Shown here: positions 19,530 through 28,610 of the stretch, in pieces
Layout: each line of letters starts with the position of its first letter
How positions within the stretch are numbered: the first letter of the stretch is position 1
Source of the DNA: Streptomyces diastatochromogenes
GTDB lineage: Bacteria > Actinomycetota > Actinomycetes > Streptomycetales > Streptomycetaceae
DNA: 64,000 nt
Assembly: GCA_026913215.1 (NCBI GenBank)
Contig: JAPTYK010000001.1
Location: forward strand, 1,488,001-1,552,000
Direction: 5' to 3'
Notes under the pieces: model-generated
Seen by the model: the letters and a program-made list of their open reading frames with translations, nothing else
What the model was told of the DNA's origin: nothing
Databases searched by the model: none
Program-made: the position numbers and the translations under genes

Positions 19530-20075
19530 ATGGCCGGTTTCCGGAGTCTCGCGAGACAGGTGCGCGATCCGGGGTGCGACACGGCACTGCGCAGGTACTC
19601 ACTGCGCAAGTGCCTGGAGAGGTTCGCGCCGTACGGACACCGTGCGACCTGGGACCATCTGTGCCGCCGGCACAGGTTCGGTCCCGAGGACCGGGAGCTC
19701 GACCCGGGGCGGCTCGTGGCCGCGCTCGACGAGCTGGAGGAGGCGCGGGCCGTGTGGCTCGCGTACGAGGAGCGGTTCGCCGCCCGGCGGCGGCGCGAGA
19801 AGCAGGAGGGCTGCGCGGGCTCGGCGCGCTCGACGACTGGCACCGGCGCGTCTGGGGTGGCAACGGCGTCCTCCGCTGCGCCGACCCTGCCCTCCACCCC
19901 TCGGAGCCCCTTCCCGAGGTGCTCCGCCGCCTCATCTCCACCCTGGAGCGCGGCCCCGGCGAATCCTGCCCCGTCTGCGCGGGGCCCCAGCTCGAAGGGG
20001 CCGCCCGCGCTCGGCCCGGTCTGCGGGGACTGCGGCGTCGCCGTCCCCGCGCCGCCCTCACCACGGGCGCCCTGA
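19530..20075 (+). CDS. Hypothetical protein with possible zinc ribbon (frame breaks)
   Basis: Streptomyces-type hypothetical. N-terminus [50 protein letters not shown] is basic. After a lost G near 19808 the sense frame continues as [58 protein letters not shown]. Frame returns near 20000 to [11 protein letters not shown], giving CxxC plus CxxC, a plausible zinc ribbon. If that second shift is not real, the protein would end at 20122 instead. No function assigned. Confidence 0.5.
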   Translation: MAGFRSLARQVRDPGCDTALRRYSLRKCLERFAPYGHRATWDHLCRRHRFGPEDRELDPGRLVAALDELEEARAVWLAYEERFAARRRREKQEGCAGSARSTTGTGASGVATASSAAPTLPSTPRSPFPRCSAASSPPWSAAPANPAPSARGPSSKGPPALGPVCGDCGVAVPAPPSPRAP

Positions 20076-20128
20076 GCCGGGCCCGCGACGCCCGCCACCG
20101 GTCACTGGCCTCGGCGGCGTGAGCGGCC

Positions 20129-20149
20129 GCCGCCCCGTGGCGGGGCGGC
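20129..20149. terminator. Terminator hairpin between convergent genes
   Basis: GCCGCCCC pairs with GGGGCGGC around GTGGC, between the hypothetical gene and the end of soxR. Confidence 0.55.
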
Positions 20150-20157
20150 CACCTTCG

Positions 20158-20636
20158 CTAGTCGGCGTCCTTCGCCACGTCCCGGCGGACGGGGAGCAGG
20201 CGGGAGCCCGACATGCGTTCGCCCAGGCGGTCGTCGGGGTTGGAGAGGACGCAGGTCTCCAGGAGAGGCAGCCGCAGCCGATGCAGTCGGTGAGGTGGTC
20301 ACGGAGGCGGCCGAGCTGCTTGATGCGCTCGTCGAGTTCGGTGCGCCAGGCCCCGGAGAGCCGGGCCCAGTCCTCGTTCGTGGGCGTGCGTTCCTCGGGG
20401 AGCTGGGCCAGCGCCTCGCGGATGGTGGCCAGGGGGATCCCGACGCGCTGCGCGGCGCGGACGAAGGCGACCCGGCGGAGCGTGTCGCGGGTGTAGCGGC
20501 GCTGGTTGCCGCTGGTGCGGCGGCTCCTGATGAGCCCCTTCGCCTCGTAGAAGTGCAGGGCGGAGACGGCTGCGCCGCTACGGGCGGAGAGCTGGCCGAC
20601 GGTGAGTTCGTGGATCTTCTCTGGAATCTGCGGCAC
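20158..20636 (-). CDS. soxR: Redox-sensing regulator SoxR (frame break)
   Basis: MerR-family homodimeric activator with a [2Fe-2S] sensor; in Streptomyces it responds to redox-active secondary metabolites rather than superoxide alone. GTG start at 20636 ([20 protein letters not shown]). [41 protein letters not shown]. Cluster cysteines [12 protein letters not shown] match the SoxR C-x2-C-x-C-x5-C pattern. CCC reads CC near 20262, right inside that motif, and the correct C-terminus ([30 protein letters not shown]) is in the next frame. Corrected length about 159. Confidence 0.88.
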
Positions 20637-20698
20637 CCGCCGAACCCTACTGGTCCCTCCCCGGCGGCCGTTGACAGCGGACCCCGCACCCCACATGC

Positions 20699-20714
20699 TG
20701 AGCAAGCGCTTAGA
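20699..20714. promoter_or_regulatory. TGAGCAAGCGCTTAGA operator upstream of maoC-like gene
   Basis: 16 bases identical to 21883-21898, with palindromic core AAGCGCTT. It lies 43 bases upstream of the MaoC-like start. Candidate site for the TetR protein at 21208-21833. Confidence 0.6.
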
Positions 20715-20756
20715 TACCGACCATCAGGTATGCCGTACGAGAAGGGACGGGCGAAC

Positions 20757-21217
20757 ATGGCCGAGCCGAGGATCTTCACCTCCGCCGAGGAGCTGCGCGC
20801 GGGGGTCGGCGAGCAGCTGGGGCACAGCGACTGGGTGGAGATCGACCAGAAGCGGATCGACCTCTTCGCGGAGGCGACCGGGGACCACCAGTGGATCCAC
20901 GTGGACCCCGAGCGCGCCGCCGCCGGTCCGTTCGGCACGACGATCGCGCACGGCTATCTGACGCTGTCGCTGCTGCCGCTGTTCGTCCCGCAGGTGATGC
21001 GGGTCGAGGGCATGAGGATGGGCCTCAACTACGGGACGGAGAAGGTGCGTTTCCCGCTCCGGTCCCGGTCGGCTCGCGGCTGCGCGCCACCGCCGTCCTG
21101 ACGAAGGTCGAGGAGGCGGGCGGCGGCGTACAGGTGACGGCGGCGGTGACCGTGGAACGCGAGGGCTCCGAGAAGCCGGTCTGCGTCGCCGAGTCGGTCT
21201 CCCGCTACTACTTCTGA
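20757..21217 (+). CDS. MaoC-like enoyl-CoA hydratase (frame break)
   Basis: Single hot-dog-domain R-specific enoyl-CoA hydratase/dehydratase, about 153 residues. The signature is complete: DLFAEATGDHQWIHVDPERAAAGPFGTTIAHGYLTLSLLP contains catalytic Asp and His (D-x4-H) and the FGTTIAHG loop. C-terminus VGSRLRATAVLTKVEEAGGGVQVTAAVTVEREGSEKPVCVAESVSRYYF in the next frame, because one G is missing near 21057. Fatty acid or aromatic acyl-CoA breakdown is likely, fitting the acyl-CoA dehydrogenase nearby. Stop overlaps that of the convergent TetR gene by 10 bases. Confidence 0.88.
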
Positions 21218-21833
21218 GCGCCGGCCATCCGCAGGACGAGGTCGGCGTAGAGCGCGCCGACCTCGTCGGCCGTCCGGCGGCCCTGGGTGTTGAACCAGCG
21301 GGAGACGTCGATGCAGAGGGAGAGCACGGCGACGGTGGTGCCGGGCACGTCGGGCACCTCGAACTCGCCCGCCGCGACGCCCTCGTGGAGGATGCGCCGG
21401 ATCACGGCCTCGGACTCGCGGCGCAGCTCCACGATCTCGGCGCGGTGCTCGGGGCCGAGGGCGTCGAGCTCGTACTGGACGACGCGCGCGGTCGTGTGGC
21501 GCTCGGCGTGCCAGCGGACGAAGGAGCGCACGGCGTCGGCGAGGCGCTCGGCGGCGGTGCCGTCGGCGTCGGCCGCGCCCGGAGGATCTCCAGGGCCTTG
21601 TCGTGACCGATGCGGCTGATCCGGTGGAGCAGCTCTTCCTTGGTCTTGTAGTGGATGTAGAGCGCGGCGGGGCTCATCCCGGCGCGGCCCGCGATGTCGC
21701 GGGTGGTGGTGGCGTGGTAGCCGCGCTCGGCGAACGCCTCGACGGCGGCCACGAGCAGCCGCCGGGCCGCCTCGGGCGTGACCTCGCCCCAGGCCACGTC
21801 CTCGACCCCGGGCGTCTCCTCCGCCGCGCTCAT
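21208..21833 (-). CDS. TetR-family regulator of fatty acid genes (frame break)
   Basis: Repressor of about 208 residues. HTH TPEAARRLLVAAVEAFAERGYHATTTRDIAGRAGMSPAALYIHYKTKEELLHRIS; C-terminal domain LADAVRSFVRWHAERHTTARVVQYELDALGPEHRAEIVELRRESEAVIRRILHEGV. Start MSAAEETPG at 21833. A base is missing near 21583. Its own promoter and that of the maoC-like gene carry an identical 16-base palindromic element, so it probably represses both. Confidence 0.82.
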
Positions 21834-21882
21834 CCCACACTCCTTCTCGGACCCCGTCAGGACGAACACCATACAACGAGGG

Positions 21883-21898
21883 TGAGCAAGCGCTTAGA
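21883..21898. promoter_or_regulatory. TGAGCAAGCGCTTAGA operator, second copy
   Basis: Identical to 20699-20714, 50 bases upstream of the TetR start. Unusually, it contains the TAA stop (21894-21896) of the YiaA-like gene upstream. Confidence 0.6.
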
Positions 21899-22181
21899 GC
21901 TTCTGGAAGGGGTCGTGCTCGGCGAGGAGCTTCTCCAGGCGGGCCTGGTCGACCCGGCTGACGATCTGGCCGGCCTCCTGGCGGTCGCGGACGACCTTGG
22001 CGAGGGTGAAGGCCGAGGTCGTGAGGTAGAGGACCGAGATCGCGAGGAAGGCCCGCACCCAGGCGCCGGCGTCCAGCTGGAAGATCCCGATGCCCACGGC
22101 GGCGATCGCGATCCCGAAGGAGAGGACCGCCTGCGTGTAGTAGGCGGCGGTGTTCTGCTGCTTGACCGGTGTGTCGCTCAT
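21894..22181 (-). CDS. YiaA/YiaB-family inner membrane protein
   Basis: Intact 95-residue protein, MSDTPVKQQNTAAYYTQAVLSFGIAIAAVGIGIFQLDAGAWVRAFLAISVLYLTTSAFTLAKVVRDRQEAGQIVSR.., with two membrane helices and the conserved charged C-terminal tail of the YiaA/YiaB family. Function unknown. As sequenced, the upstream acyl-CoA dehydrogenase frame reads straight into it, but that apparent fusion is caused by a deletion. A hairpin separates the two genes. Confidence 0.82.
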   Translation of the reverse strand: MSDTPVKQQNTAAYYTQAVLSFGIAIAAVGIGIFQLDAGAWVRAFLAISVLYLTTSAFTLAKVVRDRQEAGQIVSRVDQARLEKLLAEHDPFQKL

Positions 22182-22193
22182 GCCGCACAGCAT

Positions 22194-22225
22194 CGGACGG
22201 ATGTGGCCGGCGCCACATCCGTCCG
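22194..22225 (-). terminator. Terminator after acyl-CoA dehydrogenase
   Basis: Perfect 13-base stem (CGGACGGATGTGG with its complement) around a 6-base loop, between the acyl-CoA dehydrogenase stop and the YiaA-like start. Confidence 0.7.
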
Positions 22226-22251
22226 CGTACTCAGCCACGCGCGGGGCGTAC

Positions 22252-23402
22252 TCAGAAGGCCGAGACCCCGTCAGCGCCCGGCCGATGATGAGCTTCTGGA
22301 TCTGGCTGGTGCCCTCGTACAGGGTCATGACGCGGGCGTCGCGCACCAGCTTCCCGACCGGGTACTCGTCGATGTAGCCGTAGCCGCCGAAGACCTGGAG
22401 GGCGTTGTTCGCGGCGCGGACGGCGGCCTCGGAGGCGTACAGCTTGGCCTTGGAGGCGGCGGTGGCGAAGTCCTTCCCCCGGTCGATCAGGTCGGCGACC
22501 CGCCAGGTGAGCAGCCGGGCGGCGTCCACGTCGACGGCGATGTCGCTGAGGAGCTCCTGGACCAGCTGGTACGAGGCGATGGGCTTTCCGAACTGCTCGC
22601 GCTCCCCCGCGTACCGCACGGCGGCGTCGAGGGCGGCCTGCGCGATGCCGACGCATCCGGCGGCGACCGACATGCGCCCCTTGGCGAGGGCGGACATGGC
22701 GACGGCGAAGCCCTTGCCCTCGGGGCCGAGCATCGCGGCGGCGGGGACGCGGACGCCCTCCAGGACCAGTTCGGCGGTGGCCTGGCCGCGCAGACCGAGC
22801 TTGCCGTGGACGGGGCGGCGGGTGAGGCCGGGGGTGTCGGTGGGGACGAGGAAGGCGGAGACGCCCTTGTGGCCGGGGGTGTCGTTCGTGCGGGCGAAGA
22901 GGAGCACGACGTCGGCCCAGGTGCCGTTGGTGATGAACATCTTGCCGCCGTCGACGACGTACGCGTCCCCGTCGCGCACGGCGCGGGTGGCCAGGTTCCC
23001 GGCGTCGGAGCCGGTGCCGGGCTCGGTGAGGCCGAAGCAGCCGAGCGCCTCGCCGGAGGCGAGCCGGGGCAGCCACTCCCGCTTCTGCTCCTCGGTGCCC
23101 CAGGAGGCGATGGTCTTGGCGACCAGACCGAGGGAGACGGAGACGATGCCGCGCACGGAGGAGTCGCCGCGCCCCAGCTCCTCGGTGACGAGGCAGTACG
23201 CGAGGTGGTCGCCGCCCGAACCGCCGTACTCCTCCGGGATCGTGAGCCCGAGGAAGCCGACGGCGCCGAGCTTCTTCACGATGCCCCGGTCCACCTCCTC
23301 GGCGCGGTCCCACGCGGCCGCGTGCGGGGTGACCTCGCGGGCGACGAAGTCCTCGGCGAGCCGCCGTACGGCCTCCTGCTCCTCGCTCAGTTCCAGATTC
23401 AT
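22252..23402 (-). CDS. Acyl-CoA dehydrogenase (frame break at 3' end)
   Basis: FAD-dependent acyl-CoA dehydrogenase of 383 residues: MNLELSEEQEAVRRLAEDFVAREVTPHA, CFGLTEPGTGSDAGNLAT, YVVDGGKMFITNGTWADVVLLFARTND, AKGRMSVAAGCVGIAQAALDAAVRYAGEREQFGKPI, and catalytic base region VFGGYGYIDEYPVGKLVRDARVMTLYEGTSQIQKLIIGRALTG. A G is missing near 22272, so the true end (GVSAF, stop at 22252) is in another frame. Divergent from a TetR gene with a palindrome between. Confidence 0.9.
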
Positions 23403-23433
23403 GCGGTGCCACCCCACTCGGCCATTTAATTAC

Positions 23434-23453
23434 CACTGCTAGTTTTAGCGGTG
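23434..23453. promoter_or_regulatory. CACTGCTA-N4-TAGCGGTG operator candidate
   Basis: 8-base arms with one mismatch around GTTT, in the 70-base gap between the divergent acyl-CoA dehydrogenase and TetR genes. AT-rich relative to surroundings. Confidence 0.5.
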
Positions 23454-23472
23454 CGGGCCTACTATGTGCGCC

Positions 23473-24152
23473 ATGGCCCGACCGCGCAAGCCCCTGCTCA
23501 GCCGAGAACGCATCGTCGGGACGGCCGGCGCGCTCGTGGACGCGGAGGGCCTCGCGGCGCTCTCCACCCGGCGGCTCGCCGCCGAGCTCGGGGTCAGCGG
23601 GCCCTCGCTCTACAACCACTTCCGCACGAAGGACGAGATCCTCGACGCGGTGGCGGACGCGGTGAGCGCGAAGATCGACCTGTCGATGTTCGCGGAGGAC
23701 GACGGCCGCGACTGGCGCACGGCGCTGCACGACTGGGCGGTCTCCTACCGCGCCGCCCTCGCCGACCACCCGCACATCGTCCCCGTCCTCGCCCAGGGCC
23801 CCGGCCGCCGCCCGGCGGGCCTCAAGGTCGCCGACGCCGTCTTCGGCGCGATGGTCCAGGCCGGCTGGCCCCCGCGCAGGCCACCTCCATCGGCGCGCTG
23901 ATGCGGTACTTCATCACCGGCTCCGCCCTCGGCTCCTTCGCGCGCGGCTTCGTCGACGACGAGACGGCCTACGACCCGGCCGACTACCCCCACCTCGGCC
24001 AGGCCCACCGCCTCGCGGAACACCGCCAGAAGGTCGACGAGGGCGCCTTCGAGACGGGCCTGCGGGCGCTGCTCGACGGGCTGCGGCTCCAGTACGAGGC
24101 GATGCCGGCCGACCGGCGGGCGGTGCGCGCTTCGGCCGCCGCCGAAGGGTGA
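23473..24152 (+). CDS. TetR-family regulator (frame break)
   Basis: About 226 residues, start MARPRKPLLSRERIVGTAGALVDAEG. HTH LAALSTRRLAAELGVSGPSLYNHFRTKDEILDAVAD; the C-terminal half resembles the tetracycline-repressor-class C domain (RYFITGSALGSFARGFVDDETAYDPADYPHLGQ). Six C read as five near 23876. Divergent from an acyl-CoA dehydrogenase, its likely target. Confidence 0.82.
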
Positions 24153-24170
24153 GTGCGGCAGGCTTGCCCC

Positions 24171-24863
24171 ATGGCAGCCAGTGACCTCGCCGCGCTCGCG
24201 GCGCTCTTCGCGGACGAGAGCCGCGCCGCGTTCCTGCTCGCCCTGCTCGACGGGCGGGCCTGGACCGCCGGGGAGCTCGCCCGGCACGCCGGGGTGGCGC
24301 CGTCCACCGCCAGCGAGCACCTCGGGAAACTGGTCGCGGGCGGGGTGCTCGCCGAGGAACGGCAGGGCAGGCACCGGTACGTACGCCTCGCCGACCCCGG
24401 GATCGCGCACCTCGTCGAGGACCTGGCCGCCCGGTCCGAGCCCGAGGTGCCCGCGCCGCCGCGCTCCCTGCGGGCCGCGAGCGCGGGGCGGCGATGGCGC
24501 GCGGCCGGACCTGCTACGACCACCTCGCGGGCCGGCTCGGCATCACGATCACCGATGCGATGACCGAACGGGGCCTGCTGCGCCAGGACACCGGCTTCGC
24601 CCTCACGGACCGCGGCCTGGCCTGGTTCGACGAGCAGGGCATCCCCTCGTACGGCAGGGGCGCCGGCCCGTCGCCCGCGGCTGCCTCGACTGGACCGAGC
24701 GCCGCCCCACCTCGCCGGACTCGCGGGCGCCGCCCTGTGCGGGCACGCCCTGGACGCCGGATGGTGCGTACGGATCGGGTCGGAGCGGGCCGTGAAGGTG
24801 ACTCCGGCGGGCGAGACGGCCCTTCGGGAGACCCTCGGACTCCCGGCGGCGGCCCTGCGCTGA
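24171..24863 (+). CDS. ArsR-family transcriptional regulator (three frame breaks)
   Basis: Winged-helix regulator of about 231 residues. SDLAALAALFADESRAAFLLALLDGRAWTAGELARHAGVAPSTASEHLGKLVAGGVLAEERQGRHRYVRL is a standard ArsR HTH. A second half follows with RTCYDHLAGRLGITITDAMTERGLL, RGCLDWTERRPHLAGLAGAALCGHALDAGWCVRIGSERAVKV, a layout known in larger actinobacterial ArsR/YdfF-type proteins. No metal cysteine pair in the HTH. Breaks near 24487, 24657 and 24703. It may govern the EamA exporter downstream. Confidence 0.75.
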
Positions 24864-25003
24864 GACGGGGGCGGGGCCGGGCGGTCGCGGGCGGGATCCG
24901 GCGGTCGCGGGCACGGTCCGGCGGGCGTGGGTGTCCGGTTCGTGTCCGGCCGCCGGGCGATATTACGGTGAGCGCCGAAGGGTCCGCGTCCTACCGTCGG
25001 AGC

Positions 25004-25914
25004 ATGCAGAAGCAATCCTCGCGGCTCGCGCTCGCGGCCGCCGGTGTCACCGTCGTCCTCTGGGCCTCCGCCTTCGTCTCCATCCGCAGCGCGGGGCGGC
25101 CTACTCCCCGGCGCGCTCGCGCTCGGCCGGCTGCTCGCGGGGGCGCTGGTCCTCGGGGCCGTGCTCCTGGTGCGGCGGGAGGGCTGCTGCCGCGGGCCGC
25201 CTGGCCGGGGATCCTGGTCTCGGGGCTGCTCTGGTTCGGGGTGTACATGGTGGTGCTGAACTGGGGCGAGCAGGAGGTCGACGCGGGCACGGCGGCGATG
25301 GTGGTGAACATCGGACCGATCCTGATCGCCCTGCTCGGCGCGCGGTTCCTCGGGAGTCGCTGCCGCCCCGGCTGCTCGCGGGCATGGCGGTCTCCTTCGC
25401 GGGCGCGGTGACCGTCGGCCTGTCGATGTCCGCCGGGGGCTCCGGCGGGCACGCCTCGGTGCTCGGGGTGGTCCTCTGCCTGCTCGCGGCGGTGGCGTAC
25501 GCGGGCGGGGTGGTGGCCCAGAAGCCGGCGCTCGCCCACGGCAGCGCGCTCCAGGTGACGACCTTCGGCTGCCTGGTGGGGGCGGCGGCCTGTCTGCCCT
25601 TCGCGGGGCGGCTGGTCGAGGAGGCGGGCCGGGCCCCGCTGTCGGCGACCCTGAACATGGTCTACCTGGGGGTCTTCCCGACCGCGCTCGCGTTCACGAC
25701 CTGGGCCTACGCCCTGGCCCGTACGACCGCGGGACGGATGGGCGCGACGACGTACGCCGTGCCCGCCCTCGTCGTGGTCCTCGCCTGGGTGTTCCTGGGC
25801 GAGCTGCCGGGCGTCCTCACGCTCGCCGGGGGTGCGCTGTGCCTCGCGGGCGTGGCCGTATCCCGCTCCCGCCCGCGGGCTTCCGGGGCCGCCGGAACGG
25901 CTCGATCCACCTGA
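25004..25914 (+). CDS. EamA/DMT-family transporter (four frame breaks)
   Basis: Ten-helix drug/metabolite transporter of about 304 residues. N-terminal EamA repeat: LALAAAGVTVVLWASAFVSIRSAG.., ILVSGLLWFGVYMVVLNWGEQEVDAGTAAMVVNIGPILIALLGARFLGE. C-terminal repeat: VLCLLAAVAYAGGVVAQKPAL.., LNMVYLGVFPTALAFTTWAYALARTTAGRMGATTYAVPALVVVLAWVFLGE. Four G/C-run deletions (near 25097, 25111, 25187, 25353) rotate the frame through all three registers, one of the densest error patterns in the window. Substrate unknown. Confidence 0.8.
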
Positions 25915-25930
25915 CAGGCCATACCCCTGG

Positions 25931-25982
25931 TTCCAGTCACTTCGCGGGGGTTTCGGGGGGTCGGGGCCCCCGCCACCTGGAA
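25931..25982. terminator. Terminator-like nested hairpin after EamA gene
   Basis: GCGGGGG pairs with CCCCCGC, and outside it TTCCAG pairs with CTGGAA. Confidence 0.5.
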
Positions 25983-26127
25983 GGGAGAAGCCCGTCAAGC
26001 CCCAGTTCCGGCCGCGCGGCCGACGGGCCACGTTTCGCCGCCCTCCGGCCGGATAGTTTCGAGTCGGTCACATGTGCGGCCGGAACACGACGCTCCGGCG
26101 CCTTCTCGCGAGTCCACGGGGGATCTC

Positions 26128-26935
26128 ATGGCGATTCAGCAGCGGGCCGAGCGGACGAGGCAGGAGATCTTGTCGTCGGCCGCGCGGGTCTTCGACAGAA
26201 TGGGCTACGAGCGGGCGTCCCTGGCCCGGATCGCCGGCGAGGCCCAAGTGACCACCGGCGCCCTCGTCTTCCACTTCGCGACCAAGCCGGAGCTGGCGAC
26301 CGCGGTGCGCGGGCGGGCCCGCGCGGTCACCCGGATCACGGTCGAGTCTGCCTGTCTGTCCACGGAGGGCGTGGGCGGCACCGCGATCGACAAGCTGGTC
26401 ATCACGACCCACGCGCTGATCCGGCTCTTCGAGACCGACCCGGTGGCGCGGGCGGGCGAGCGTCTCGCCCGCGAGCTCCAGCCGACGGCCCCGGGCTCGG
26501 GCAGGACTGCCCTGGCGGCGCGAGGTGTGCCGGCTGGCGCGCTACGCGGTGGCGGAGAAGGCCCTGCGGCCCGGCGTGGACGCGACGGCGGTCGCGGCCC
26601 TGATCGGCTATGTGATCACCGGGGTCGAGCTGGAGATGCGGCGCCCGAGCATGCCCGTCGACGAGTTCTGGGCCGCCGAGAGCGGCGCGCTGCACGAGTC
26701 GGCCGAGGAACGGCTGCGCAGCATCTGGGAGTTGATCCTGCCGGGCCTGGTCCGCCCGACGCCGCCCGCCCGACGCCGCCCGGCCGGTCCCGGCCCCGCC
26801 GAAGGGCCGGTCAGCGACCGCCTCCTGACCGCAGCAGCTGGCGCGCGAAGGCCGCCAGTGAACGTCCCACGCGCTCGCTCGACAGACCGAGTTCGTGCCG
26901 CTGGAACTGGAAGAGCTCGGGCGACAGCGGACTGA
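26128..26935 (+). CDS. ScbR/ArpA-like TetR regulator, butyrolactone-receptor family (frame breaks)
   Basis: TetR-type regulator resembling gamma-butyrolactone receptors: MAIQQRAERTRQEILSSAARVFDRMGYERASLARIAGEAQVTTGALVFHFATKPELATAV closely follows the ScbR N-terminus, and VVARAGxRL is mirrored by DPVARAGERLARELQP. Two C/G deletions near 26499 and 26509 shift the frame; the ligand domain continues as EVCRLARYAVAEKALRPGVDATAVAALIGYVITGVELEMRRPSMPVDEFW. The true C-terminus is uncertain, since the open frame runs 125 bases into the convergent TetR gene and looks unlike protein after about 26760. No butyrolactone synthase (afsA/scbA) is adjacent, so it would be an orphan receptor. Confidence 0.68.
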
Positions 26936-27478
26936 GCGCGATGTCGATCAGCGGGTCCGGGTCCTCGACCCCGTGGTCGATCAGCAGGGTCCGGACGTGG
27001 ACGCGCCAGAACCCGTACGCGCCCGTCCGGAACCTCGCGGGGCCCGTCTCCGCCCCCAGCGCCAGTGGCAGGTGCCGTTCGAGCAGATCGAGCATCGCCA
27101 GGTAGAACGCCGCGAGCCGCTCCCCGCCGGCGCGCCGGGGCCGAGCGGCGGCGGCCCGTAGATGAGCTGCCCCTGGAGCCGGCGCTCGTGCTCGTCGAGC
27201 AGCGCCACCGCCACCGAGGACGGATCGGGGAAGCTCCGGTACAGCGTGGCGCGGCCCACGCCCGCGGCCTTGGCGATCTCGCCCATGGTGACCGTCCGCG
27301 GATCCTGCTCCGCGAAGAGCCGCTCGGCCGCGGCCAGGATCTGGGCGCGGTTGCGTTCCGCGTCCGCACGTCTGCGCGGGGCGACCGGCTGCTCGTCCGC
27401 CGCCTGGAGATCGCCGAGGAGCCCGCCGACCCGGTGCACGGGGGCGGCTCCACGAGCTCGCTGCTCTTCCTCGCTCAT
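26811..27478 (-). CDS. TetR-family regulator (frame break)
   Basis: About 222 residues. HTH DAERNRAQILAAAERLFAEQDPRTVTMGEIAKAAGVGRATLYRSFPDPSSVAVALLDEHERRLQGQL; C-terminal GERLAAFYLAMLDLLERHLPLALGAETGPARFRTGAYGFWRVHVRTLLIDHGVEDPDPLIDIALSPLSPELFQFQRHELGLS. One base is missing near 27135. Divergent from the YdcZ-type transporter operon, with GGACA/TGTCC operators between. Confidence 0.82.
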
Positions 27479-27508
27479 GTACCGACCTTACTTCCCTCGG
27501 GGCTAAGT

Positions 27509-27562
27509 GGACAGCTTGTCCGCTTGCCATGTTCCATGGCATGCTAAACGGACTCAGTGTCC
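27509..27562. promoter_or_regulatory. Operator cluster between TetR and transporter operon
   Basis: GGACA-GCT-TGTCC (27509-27521) and GGAC-N5-GTCC (27550-27562) have centres 41 bases apart, about four helical turns. The perfect palindrome GCCATG-TTC-CATGGC (27526-27540) lies between them, and one more TGTCC half-site follows at 27566-27570. Probably bound by the divergent TetR protein. Confidence 0.5.
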
Positions 27563-27599
27563 ACTTGTCCGCTCGCCATCCCGTCCCAGGGAGATCCAG

Positions 27600-28538
27600 A
27601 TGCACACCGCGCTTCTCGCCGCGGCCCTGCTGGTCGGCTGCCTCCTCGCCGTCCAGGCCTCGGTCAACCTCCAGCTCAACTCGGCCGTCGGCACCCCGTA
27701 CGGCGCCTCGACCATCCAGCTCGGCGTGGCCACCACGCTGCTCGTCGTGCTCGCGGTCGCCGCCGGCGCGCTCGGCGCGCTCGGCAAACTGCCCGACGTG
27801 GAGTGGTGGCAGCTGCTCGGCGGGCTCGCCAGCCCCCTCTACATCACCAGCGGCATCCTGCTGTTCCCACGGCTCGGCGCCCTCGCCGCCGTCGGACTCT
27901 TCGTGACCGGCCAGATGTTCTCCTCGCTCGCCCTCGACCTCTTCGGCCTCCTCGGCCTGAAGCAGAAGGACCTGAGCGTCGGCATCGTCCTCGGCGCCCT
28001 CGCCGTCCTCGCGGGCATCGTCGTGATCATCCGGGGCATGAAGGCCGCGGCCCCTCCCGGCGCCCCCAAGATGTCCGCCGCCGGCCGCGTCGGCTGGCTC
28101 GTCCTCGGCATCGTCGCCGGTGGTGTCCTGCCGGTGCAGGGCGCGGTCAACGCCCAGCTGCGCGCCCAGCTCAAGGAGCCCATCACCGTCGCCGTGATCA
28201 GCTTCGCCGTCGCGACCCTCACCATCGCGATCGTCCTGCTCGTCCTGTACTTCACCCGCAAGACCCCGAAGCCCAAGATCGCCCCGCTGAAGAAGATGCC
28301 CTGGTGGGGCTGGCTCGGTGGCGCCTGCGCCGCCGCGTACGTCACCGGCACCTTCCTGCTCATCCCGACCATCGGCGCGGCCGTGACCATCGCCCTGACC
28401 GTGACCGGCCAGCAGCTGACCTCGGCGCTGATCGACCACAAGGGCCTGTTCAAGCTCCCGCAGCGCTCCCTGACCAAGCCGCGCGCCCTGGGCCTCGCCC
28501 TGCTGATCGCCGGCTCCCTGACCATCCAGCTCGTCTGA
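27600..28538 (+). CDS. YdcZ-type DMT transporter (DUF606, duplicated)
   Basis: Intact 312-residue membrane protein made of two homologous YdcZ/DUF606 repeats of five helices each. The first begins LLAAALLVGCLLAVQASVNLQLNSAVGTPYGASTIQLGVAT, the second WLVLGIVAGGVLPVQGAVNAQLRAQLKEPITVAVISFAVAT, an obvious internal duplication. A lysine-rich cytoplasmic stretch (TRKTPKPKIAPLKKMP) sits in the second half. Start MHTALL at 27600 after GGGAGA. Probably an exporter of a small molecule; first gene of an operon with an MBL and a DsbA-like protein. Confidence 0.85.
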   Translation: MHTALLAAALLVGCLLAVQASVNLQLNSAVGTPYGASTIQLGVATTLLVVLAVAAGALGALGKLPDVEWWQLLGGLASPLYITSGILLFPRLGALAAVGLFVTGQMFSSLALDLFGLLGLKQKDLSVGIVLGALAVLAGIVVIIRGMKAAAPPGAPKMSAAGRVGWLVLGIVAGGVLPVQGAVNAQLRAQLKEPITVAVISFAVATLTIAIVLLVLYFTRKTPKPKIAPLKKMPWWGWLGGACAAAYVTGTFLLIPTIGAAVTIALTVTGQQLTSALIDHKGLFKLPQRSLTKPRALGLALLIAGSLTIQLV

Positions 28539-28610
28539 CCGAGGCCGGCACCTCCCCCGGGCTCCGGCCCGGGGGCCCCGGCCCGATCGGCGCCTCACGA
28601 AAGGCTGCTC

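Noticed and set aside
21894..23417. Fusion of acyl-CoA dehydrogenase with a YiaA-like membrane protein
   Set aside because: A missing G near 22272 removes the dehydrogenase stop; the other frame ends in the expected GVSAF stop, and a terminator hairpin lies between the genes.
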